Below are positions 42,257 to 48,873 of a DNA stretch of 48,873 bases, piece by piece (the stretch's first letter is position 1; each line of letters begins with the position of its first letter). A program made the translations under genes and the position numbers. This stretch comes from Microcystis viridis FACHB-1342 (GTDB taxonomy: Bacteria; Cyanobacteriota; Cyanobacteriia; Cyanobacteriales; Microcystaceae): assembly GCF_014698335.1 (NCBI RefSeq), contig NZ_JACJSV010000035.1, positions 1 through 48,873 of the forward strand, in the 5' to 3' direction. The notes beneath the pieces were generated by a model, which saw only the letters and a program-made list of their open reading frames with translations, did no database searches and was not told the origin of the DNA.

Positions 42257-42473
42257 TAGGGCTTGCTGAATAATGGTGAAATATAGACGAAGTAAGGGTT
42301 TTAGGGTCTTGTTTCGCGAAACAGGTGCAAGATTTTGAGAGAATCGTGGTTCAAAACCTTGCGTCTTCATGGTTCCGCGTCCTGTAGGGGCGAAGCATTT
42401 GGGCATAACCTATCGGTAAAACCGGAGATTTTCTATCCGAATGCTTCGCCCGTACTTTTTGCCGCAAACCCTA
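42257..42473. repeat. 217-bp inverted-repeat element (MITE-like family C)
   Basis: It starts TAGGGCTTGCTGAATAAT and ends CTTTTTGCCGCAAACCCTA, the same ends as 18658-18875. Inside is a hairpin of GGGGCGAAGCATT and GAATGCTTCGCCC arms. It lies just upstream of the TPR-protease operon. Confidence 0.65.
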
Positions 42474-42553
42474 CTTAACTGACTAAGATGCAGCAATGTT
42501 CCTGACTCCATTGCTATCTGTTAACCTATAGATAGAATATTTTAAATCAGCTT

Positions 42554-44425
42554 ATGAAAGTGGTGCGGCTGGCTTGGGTGTTAACTTTGGCATTGATGAT
42601 CATGCCGCCGACAACAGTGGCACAAACACTAGAGCAGTTATGGCAACAGGGTGAAACCGCTCAAGCGCAAAAAAAATACCCGGAAGCCGAAAGAATCTGG
42701 CGACAAATTATTCAGCTTGATCCTAACAGTGCTGTGGCTTTTAGCAATCTCTGCGCTGCGCTATTCCGTCAAAATAAGTTAGACGAAGCACTGATTTTCT
42801 GTCAAAAGTCGCTCGCTCTTGATCCAAAACTCCCAGAAACCTACAAAAATATAGGTAATGTCCTATATTTCCAGAAAAAACTGACGGAAGCGGAGGAAAT
42901 GTACCGTAGGGCGCTCGCTCTTGATGATAAGTTTGTCTTTGCCTACAACAATCTCGGTAACGTGCTGAGGGCTCAGAATAAACTGACGGAAGCCGAGGAA
43001 ATGTACCGTAGGGCGATCGCTCTTGATGATAAGTTTGTCTATGCCTACAACGGTCTCGGTAACGTGCTGTGGGACCAGAATAAACTGACGGAAGCGGAGG
43101 AAATGTACCGTAGGGCGATCGCTCTTGATGATAAGTTTGTCTATGCCTACAACGGTCTCGGTAACGTGCTGAGGGCCCAGAAAAAACCGACGGAAGCCGA
43201 GGAAATGTACCGTAGGGCGATCGCTCTTGATGATAAGTTTGTCGATGCCTACAACGGTCTCGGTAACGTGCTGTGGGACCAGAATAAACTGACGGAAGCG
43301 GAGGAAATGTACCGTAGGGCGATCGCTCTTGATGATCAGTATGTCTATGCCTACAACGGTCTGGGTAACGTGCTGAGGGACCAGAAAAAACTGACGGAAG
43401 CCGAGGAAATGTACCGTAGGGCGATCGCTCTTGATGATAAGTTTGTCTATGCCTACAACGGTCTCGGTATCGTGCTGAGGGCCCAGAAAAAACTGACGGA
43501 AGCCGAGGAAATGTACCGTAGGGCTTTAAGTTTACCCGATGATACCTCTGCCACCCCGACTACCGCTCACACCCTTGCCCATAATAATTTGGGTCTGCTC
43601 CTACAGGAACAGGGCAAGCTAGAGGCAGCGATCGCTGAGTTCGAGAAGGCGACGAAAATCGATCCGAAGTTTGAATTTGCCAGCAATAACCTGCAAGAGG
43701 CCCGGCGCTTGTTATCCTTGCAGCAACAACCGGAGCAGATCATCGCTTTGAATACCACCAAATATCTACGCCAAGAGGATCCCCTCACCCGGATCAAGCG
43801 ATCGATCGTTAAAATCAGTGTTGTCTTTACCGGTAACGCCAAGGGGACTGCCTACGGTACGGGTTATGTGGTCAAACGCCGGGGAACAACGGTGTGGATT
43901 ATCACTAATCGTCATGTGGTGGTCGATCGCGACACGGAACAGAGGGGCGATAATCTGGAAAATAATCTGGAAGTGGAACCCTATTACGGCGAAAATCTAC
44001 CCAACCTCCCGCGCGATCGTGCAAAGGCTAAAATAATTCAGATCACCGAACCCCAAGAAAACTTGGATTTAGCTTTGCTGGAAGTCACGGGTTTACCAGA
44101 CGATATCAGTCCTTTAACCTTTCATCAAGGCGAAATTAACCCACAAACACCGATTTCTATCATCGGACATCCTGAATCAAAAGATTGGTCGAAGTACGAG
44201 GCGATTACCATCGGCATTCAGTCTAGTAGCGGCAATTTATTAATCGATGTGAGTCTGGCCGTGGGGGGGTCTGGTAGTCCAGTATTTGATCAGGAAATGC
44301 GGGTGATCGGATTGATGTTTAAAACGATTAACGAGTCCCAAATCGATTCTTCCGGTATCGGTTTCGCTTACCCAATCGATCGAGTTCTCCAAAAATTAGC
44401 TCAATGGCAGGTGACTGTACCATGA
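42554..44425 (+). CDS. Exported TPR protein with C-terminal trypsin-like protease domain
   Basis: This 623-residue protein has a signal peptide (LAWVLTLALMIMPPTTVAQ). Ten or so TPR units span about 25-395, six of them nearly identical 34-residue copies (YRRAIALDDKFVYAYNGLGN). A trypsin-like domain covers about 415-620 with His454 (TNRHVV), Asp505 (NLDLALLEV) and Ser573 (GGSGSP). The TPRs should bind a partner and the protease act on it in the periplasm or at the surface. The stop codon overlaps the next gene's start by 4 bases (ATGA), so the three genes to 46295 form one coupled operon. The domain order is the reverse of the gene at 8631. Confidence 0.87.
   Translation: MKVVRLAWVLTLALMIMPPTTVAQTLEQLWQQGETAQAQKKYPEAERIWRQIIQLDPNSAVAFSNLCAALFRQNKLDEALIFCQKSLALDPKLPETYKNIGNVLYFQKKLTEAEEMYRRALALDDKFVFAYNNLGNVLRAQNKLTEAEEMYRRAIALDDKFVYAYNGLGNVLWDQNKLTEAEEMYRRAIALDDKFVYAYNGLGNVLRAQKKPTEAEEMYRRAIALDDKFVDAYNGLGNVLWDQNKLTEAEEMYRRAIALDDQYVYAYNGLGNVLRDQKKLTEAEEMYRRAIALDDKFVYAYNGLGIVLRAQKKLTEAEEMYRRALSLPDDTSATPTTAHTLAHNNLGLLLQEQGKLEAAIAEFEKATKIDPKFEFASNNLQEARRLLSLQQQPEQIIALNTTKYLRQEDPLTRIKRSIVKISVVFTGNAKGTAYGTGYVVKRRGTTVWIITNRHVVVDRDTEQRGDNLENNLEVEPYYGENLPNLPRDRAKAKIIQITEPQENLDLALLEVTGLPDDISPLTFHQGEINPQTPISIIGHPESKDWSKYEAITIGIQSSSGNLLIDVSLAVGGSGSPVFDQEMRVIGLMFKTINESQIDSSGIGFAYPIDRVLQKLAQWQVTVP
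42902..43513 (+). repeat. Six near-identical 102-bp repeats inside the TPR gene
   Basis: Units of exactly 102 bases begin TACCGTAGGGCG and encode 34 residues each. Copies 2-6 contain GCGATCGC where copy 1 has GCGCTCGC. The high nucleotide identity indicates recent duplication or gene conversion, and the copy number probably differs between strains. Confidence 0.85.
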
Positions 44426-45159
44426 AAAAATCATTTATTGTCCTCAACTTAACAATTCTTAGTCTTATTTTGGTCTCGTTCTTCCCTATTCAAGCTCAAA
44501 ACTGTGGGACGGGAAATACTAGATCTAGCAACTATATCCAGAGAGATAATGATAAGCGCTGTGAAGGAATAGCCCCGATCGATATTGCGGGCAGTTTTAG
44601 TCTTATTTCCCTTTCTATCGGCCGGATTCGGGAGATGACTGACTCCCTAAAGTTGGAAGTGCCTAGTCGTAATAACCGAGCGCCAAAAGTGATAGTGCGT
44701 TCTTTGCCAAAAAATTATCAACTCGATCCCCTCACCTTGCGTCCCCAAGGTTCTCGCTATCAATTTAAATGGTCTAACTATGTTATTGATCGCGAAGATA
44801 TCGCCCTTGAAAGTCTGCGGGCCACGGCCTTTATCAGTGACGGTAAATTGATCTATTTGCCAGTTATTTTTAATCAGGCAAAAACCTACGATATCGTCCT
44901 TTTTGCTAATGCGCGTAGCCAGATCAAAGAATTACAAATCCTCCAGAACAACGAGGTTATCTATGAGACTTCTCGCCCTAACTGGCAACCAAAAGGAGAA
45001 ATTTTCTTTACTTGGGATGGTCGTACTTCTGATGGTAAACTGGCTAAGGCGGGATTGTACGAATTGCGAGTCAAAGCTTTATTAGAACAAGATAATGCTC
45101 CTCCCAGAAATGCCCCGACTAATATAACTTTTGAACATAATCCCCAGTGGCTAAAATGA
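44422..45159 (+). CDS. Exported protein with FlgD-like C-terminal segment
   Basis: 245 residues from the ATG at 44422 (overlapping the previous stop). It has a signal peptide (LNLTILSLILVSFFPIQAQ), then a Cys-containing N-terminal region (NCGTGNTRSSNYIQ, DKRC). The C-terminus has FTWDGRTSDGKLAKAGLYEL RVKA, a W-D-G-R-x-x-x-G-x-x-x-x-x-G-x-Y pattern known from FlgD-Ig-like and sorting-associated beta-sandwich domains. The middle (APKVIVRSLPKNYQL, FKWSNYV) is beta-rich. I do not recognise the whole. It is coupled by ATGA to the next gene. Confidence 0.65.
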   Translation: MKKSFIVLNLTILSLILVSFFPIQAQNCGTGNTRSSNYIQRDNDKRCEGIAPIDIAGSFSLISLSIGRIREMTDSLKLEVPSRNNRAPKVIVRSLPKNYQLDPLTLRPQGSRYQFKWSNYVIDREDIALESLRATAFISDGKLIYLPVIFNQAKTYDIVLFANARSQIKELQILQNNEVIYETSRPNWQPKGEIFFTWDGRTSDGKLAKAGLYELRVKALLEQDNAPPRNAPTNITFEHNPQWLK

Positions 45160-46295
45160 AGTCCAAGCATAATTTTAAAAGTTTCTGGCGATTTATCAGG
45201 AAAAATCTCAAGTTTTGCACAGTTTTTATAGTTACTCTAGCACTGGTTTTCCTGTCGATTTTTTGGGGAATTATCCCAGTTAAACAAAACTTTGAAGGCA
45301 ATTTATTGGTAAAAAGCTTTAGTTTTACCTGTCAAGAAAACGAAAGTTTATTGCTCAAAGATGTCTATAATCTTTCCCAAATAGATCTATCGGGACTGAA
45401 AAAATTTACCCTCGCTGGCACCTTTAGCAGTCTTGCAGATCCCGAACTGAATAAACGAGAGCGACTAGAAATTGAATCAATCCGGGAAAATAGCACTTTA
45501 ACAATTACCCCGACGGCGGATTTTATCCTGCAAGAACTCCGTTTACAAAAGGAAACTAGAGTAAAAAATCTCAAATACGCGCCTTTTAATAATCTTTTGG
45601 CTTTTAGTTTGCAGCCAAATTCTCAACCAGTAAATTTATCATTTAACCCTAGCGGCAACCCGATTAAAATAACTCTTTCTGGTTATAAAATTGCTAATTT
45701 ACCCCAAAAAAAAGAGGATATTCCCCTCGAATTTAATCTCAGTACCACCGAATTTAAATTAGAAATACAACAAGCGATCGATGTTAATTTACAACTTTCT
45801 CAAGATAAAGAACAGCCTATTTTTTGGCGCAATATTAAAGTTAATAATGTTAGATTTGAGCGACCGATTATCACTGGTAATAATGTGAGAGATGACTTAG
45901 TGGAATCGACAATTATTTCTGGTAATATCCGGATGGCTCAACAGGATCTTAAGCTAGAAGAAAACCAATTCCTGAGCGTCGAGAAACCGGGGGTAGAGAT
46001 ATTAAATCAGATAAAAATTATCCGAGAGGATAGTAACCAAAACCTCAAACTAAAAACCACGGGGGAAAACTTGCAGATTACCGAAGCATCACAAGGTTTA
46101 GAAGTGAGCGTTTCCGGCAATACCAACAGCATCCAAGTGGGGTTAAATCCGCGACTACCGATCGCCCAGATTCAAGGCAGTTTTTTATCCCGTTATCTTG
46201 GTAGCGAGGCGATCGTGGCGATAATTTCCTTTTCTGCTGGCTTGATTGTTTCCTTGCTTTCGTGGTTATTCGATAATTTTCCCGCTTCTCCCTAA
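45156..46295 (+). CDS. Membrane protein with two terminal helices and a large outer domain
   Basis: 379 residues from the ATG at 45156, overlapping the previous stop by 4 bases. It has one N-terminal helix (LKFCTVFIVTLALVFLSIFW), about 310 residues of beta-rich sequence with no cysteine pairs or motifs, and a C-terminal helix (EAIVAIISFSAGLIVSLLSW). Both ends in the membrane with the middle outside would place the domain in the periplasm or lumen. No family is recognised. It is the third gene of the TPR-protease operon and may be the membrane platform. Confidence 0.68.
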   Translation: MKSKHNFKSFWRFIRKNLKFCTVFIVTLALVFLSIFWGIIPVKQNFEGNLLVKSFSFTCQENESLLLKDVYNLSQIDLSGLKKFTLAGTFSSLADPELNKRERLEIESIRENSTLTITPTADFILQELRLQKETRVKNLKYAPFNNLLAFSLQPNSQPVNLSFNPSGNPIKITLSGYKIANLPQKKEDIPLEFNLSTTEFKLEIQQAIDVNLQLSQDKEQPIFWRNIKVNNVRFERPIITGNNVRDDLVESTIISGNIRMAQQDLKLEENQFLSVEKPGVEILNQIKIIREDSNQNLKLKTTGENLQITEASQGLEVSVSGNTNSIQVGLNPRLPIAQIQGSFLSRYLGSEAIVAIISFSAGLIVSLLSWLFDNFPASP

Positions 46296-46459
46296 AAATT
46301 ACCGTCCCGCTCGCTAAACTGCCAAATTGATAAGATCCTTTGACCTTTCGCCGCCCTATTAAGCAAAACTAGGTATAAACACTTTCTTAAGAATTAACCT
46401 ATGTCACAATAGATGAGGATAAACCAAATAGTGTGAAATTGTAAACTAGGTATTACTGA

Positions 46460-48511
46460 ATGGAACCGCTTTATCAGTACGCGTGGCTAGTTCCCGTCCT
46501 GCCTTTGGTAGGCGCTACCCTAGTCGGCGCGGGCTTAATTTCCTTTAATGAAGTCACCAATCGTCTGCGACAGGTGAATGCTGTATTGATCATTTCTACC
46601 CTCGGCGCGTCGATGGTGCTTTCTTTTGCGCTGCTGTGGAGTCAAATCAATGGACACGCTCCCTACAACCAAATGATCGATTGGGCATCGGCGGGTAACT
46701 TTCACCTGAAAATGGGTTATACGATCGATCACCTCAGTGCTTTAATGTCGGTTATCGTCACCACCGTAGCCTTTTTGGTGATGATTTATACCGATGGTTA
46801 CATGGCCCACGACCCCGGCTATGTGCGTTTTTACGCCTATCTGAGCATTTTTAGCAGTTCTATGCTCGGTTTGGTCATCAGTCCCAACCTCGTCCAGATC
46901 TACATTTTCTGGGAATTGGTGGGGATGTGTTCCTATCTGCTAGTAGGTTTCTGGTTCACTCGTCCGGCGGCTGCCGAGGCCTGTCAAAAAGCCTTCGTTA
47001 CCAACCGCGTCGGCGATTTTGGCTTATTACTGGGAATGCTGGGTCTTTTCTGGGCCACCGGTAGCTTCGAGTTTGATATCATGGGTGAACGTCTAGAGGA
47101 ATTAGTCTCTTCTGGAGCCATTGCCGGCAGTTTAGCGGCATTATTCGCCGTTTTAGTCTTCCTGGGACCCGTGGCCAAATCAGCCCAATTTCCCCTTCAT
47201 GTCTGGCTACCGGATGCCATGGAAGGTCCGACCCCGATTTCGGCCCTGATTCACGCCGCCACGATGGTGGCCGCCGGAGTTTTCCTGATTGCTCGGATGT
47301 ATCCCGTTTTTGAGCCAATTCCGACGGCGATGACGGTAATTGCTTGGACGGGGGCCTTTACTGCCTTTCTAGGGGCAAGTATCGCCCTCACCCAGAATGA
47401 TATCAAAAAGGGTTTAGCCTATTCCACCATCTCCCAATTGGGTTATATGGTTATGGCTATGGGTATCGGCGCTTATAGTGCGGGGTTATTCCACCTGATG
47501 ACCCACGCTTATTTTAAAGCGATGTTGTTCCTCGGTTCCGGTTCGGTCATCCACGGTATGGAGGATGTGGTCGGTCATGAGCCAGTTTTAGCGCAAGATA
47601 TGCGGATGATGGGCGGTTTACGCAAGTATATGCCCATTACTGCCCTAACTTTCCTGGTGGGAACTCTGGCCATCTGTGGGATTCCTCCCTTCGCTGGTTT
47701 CTGGTCGAAGGATGAAATTCTCGGTTTAGCTTTTGAGGCGAACCCGTCCTTATGGTTAATCGGTTGGGGTACTGCGGGTTTAACAGCTTTTTATATGTTC
47801 CGGATGTACTTTAATACCTTTGAAGGGGAGTTTAGAGGGACTAATAAGGAGATTAAACGGCGACTGTTAGCCAACGCGGGTGCGATTCCGGCTTTTGGAC
47901 CGGGGGCAATGAATGTTAAGCAATTAGACTCGGAAGCACAGGAAGAAGACAACCACGGCCATCATGCCCATGAACCCCACGAATCGCCAATTACTATGAC
48001 TTTACCTCTCATGATTTTGGCGGTTCCCTCTTTGTTGATTGGTTTGGTGGGTAAACCTTGGCAGAATTTCTTCGAGGGTTTTATTCATGTTCCTAACGAA
48101 GTGGTGGAAGAAGTTCATGCTTTTGATTGGACAGAGTTTCTGATTATGGCGGGTAATTCGGTAGGGATTGCTTTAATCGGGATTACTGTCGCTTCTTTGA
48201 TGTATCTCCAGAAGAAAATTGACCCGGCAACTATTGCCGAAAAATTCCCCGCTTTGTATCGTTTTTCCCTGAACAAATGGTACATTGATAATCTCTATGA
48301 TCGAGTTTTTGTACAGGGTTGTCGTCGTCTCGCACGGCAAATTATGGAAGTGGATTATCGCGTTATCGATGGGGCTGTGAATTTAACTGGTTTAGCTACT
48401 CTTGTCAGTGGTGAAGGTCTTAAATACCTTGAAAATGGTCGCGCCCAATTCTACGCTTTAATTGTCTTTGCCGCAGTTTTGGGCTTAGTAATTGTCTATA
48501 GTCTGGTGTAG
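46460..48511 (+). CDS. ndhF: NAD(P)H-quinone oxidoreductase subunit NdhF (NDH-1 chain 5)
   Basis: This 683-residue protein is a full-length antiporter-like NDH-1 subunit with about 16 helices. Landmarks are YAWLVPVLPLVGATLVGAGL, FWELVGMCSYLLVGFWFTRP, VWLPDAMEGPTPISALIHAA, ATMVAAGVFLIARMYP and KGLAYSTISQLGYMVMAMGI. A His-rich loop (DNHGHHAHEPHESP) precedes the C-terminal helices. It serves respiratory and cyclic electron flow in the thylakoid membrane (NdhF1-type). A terminator at 48541-48561 closes the gene. Confidence 0.95.
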   Translation: MEPLYQYAWLVPVLPLVGATLVGAGLISFNEVTNRLRQVNAVLIISTLGASMVLSFALLWSQINGHAPYNQMIDWASAGNFHLKMGYTIDHLSALMSVIVTTVAFLVMIYTDGYMAHDPGYVRFYAYLSIFSSSMLGLVISPNLVQIYIFWELVGMCSYLLVGFWFTRPAAAEACQKAFVTNRVGDFGLLLGMLGLFWATGSFEFDIMGERLEELVSSGAIAGSLAALFAVLVFLGPVAKSAQFPLHVWLPDAMEGPTPISALIHAATMVAAGVFLIARMYPVFEPIPTAMTVIAWTGAFTAFLGASIALTQNDIKKGLAYSTISQLGYMVMAMGIGAYSAGLFHLMTHAYFKAMLFLGSGSVIHGMEDVVGHEPVLAQDMRMMGGLRKYMPITALTFLVGTLAICGIPPFAGFWSKDEILGLAFEANPSLWLIGWGTAGLTAFYMFRMYFNTFEGEFRGTNKEIKRRLLANAGAIPAFGPGAMNVKQLDSEAQEEDNHGHHAHEPHESPITMTLPLMILAVPSLLIGLVGKPWQNFFEGFIHVPNEVVEEVHAFDWTEFLIMAGNSVGIALIGITVASLMYLQKKIDPATIAEKFPALYRFSLNKWYIDNLYDRVFVQGCRRLARQIMEVDYRVIDGAVNLTGLATLVSGEGLKYLENGRAQFYALIVFAAVLGLVIVYSLV

Positions 48512-48540
48512 ATTTTTAATCGGTTGACTAAAGATTTTTG

Positions 48541-48561
48541 GGGGCGCGAAGCCCCTTTTTT
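48541..48561 (+). terminator. ndhF terminator
   Basis: GGGGC, loop GCGAA, GCCCC and a run of six T residues. Confidence 0.85.
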
Positions 48562-48873
48562 CAGCTTTAAGTCTCCCTTGTTAATCTGTTGAGTATAGGC
48601 TACATATCAGGACAGGCAAAAGGGAACAGGGAGAATAAATAATCAGTCTTTAATAACTGGATTTATTGTAAGATAATATTACATTTTTTGGGGAAGAAAA
48701 AGTATAGATATGAAACTATAACAAAGATAGATTTAAACTCTGATAAAAACTCTTGAGTCGCAGACAAAATATGGCTCTTCGTTACTCTTTATGCTAAATC
48801 AACATACAAGATGCCAAGACAACATACTTCTAACCCAAAAATTCCGAAAGTTTCTAAAGCCATAGGCTCTCCG
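48562..48873. other. Right-hand edge: repeat and possible gene start
   Basis: 48631-48665 repeats the GAGAATAAATAATCAGT sequence found at 5593. A frame from ATG 48811 (MPRQHTSNPKIPKVSKAIGS) is open to the window end, but there is no clear ribosome-binding site and too little sequence to identify it. Confidence 0.35.

Overview
The window is a piece of cyanobacterial chromosome, almost certainly Microcystis (M. aeruginosa group). Supporting signs are the frequent GCGATCGC palindromes (HIP1), cyanobacterium-restricted families (psbY, ndhF, COP23, DUF3386, DUF760, TIGR02652, GuaB3, Nfu of about 78 residues), and a very repeat-rich, gene-remnant-rich intergenic landscape with heptanucleotide arrays and small inverted-repeat elements. 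The species name is inferred from style and gene content, not from a search.

Layout. 1-2.2 kb is an accessory patch: an IS4-type transposase running off the left edge, an aspartic-protease-like protein, a HigB/HigA-type toxin-antitoxin pair and a truncated GUN4 domain. 2.3-6.9 kb holds an FGE-sulfatase-fold protein, a DUF3386 protein, the Fe-S scaffold Nfu and an isocitrate/isopropylmalate dehydrogenase relative. 7.0-9.8 kb is a secretory operon: COP23 protein, trypsin-like protease, trypsin-like protease with TPR. 9.9-11.8 kb is a leftward pair, a small exported protein and a probable outer-membrane barrel protein. 12.4-14.2 kb carries small membrane or Ala/Pro-rich proteins, then remnants of an IS30-like transposase and a coiled-coil protein. 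14.8-22.9 kb is mostly housekeeping: mnmG, a phosphoribosyltransferase, an LRAT-fold protein, GuaB3, DUF760 and an HTTM-DCC fusion.

23.5-33.9 kb continues with an anchored pilus/secretion-like protein, a VOC protein, TIGR02652, gamma-carbonic anhydrase-like protein, the 39-residue psbY, a GlcD-like FAD oxidase, purB, a second COP23 protein, a PsbP-like-tailed membrane protein, infC, a 2Fe-2S thioredoxin-fold ferredoxin, an NnrU/Z-ISO protein and a thioredoxin. 34-38.9 kb is a second accessory patch: a collapsed vWA/PP2C locus, an orphan HicB, a gene with an internal stop, an orthocaspase-GUN4 protein with a small membrane partner, and a PstS-like binding protein. 39-42.2 kb is gpmI, a RelE/ParE-type TA pair, secG and a metzincin-like metalloprotease. 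42.5-46.3 kb is a tightly coupled three-gene operon (TPR-trypsin, exported protein, doubly anchored membrane protein). ndhF closes the window.

Two themes stand out. First, exported or membrane-linked proteolysis is over-represented: three trypsin-like proteases, a metalloprotease, an orthocaspase and a retropepsin-like protein. Two of these sit in uncharacterised operons, which are the best candidates for undescribed systems. Second, nearly every gap over 200 bp contains a small mobile or repetitive element (at least three inverted-repeat families) or a decayed gene. No rRNA, tRNA or CRISPR array was recognised.
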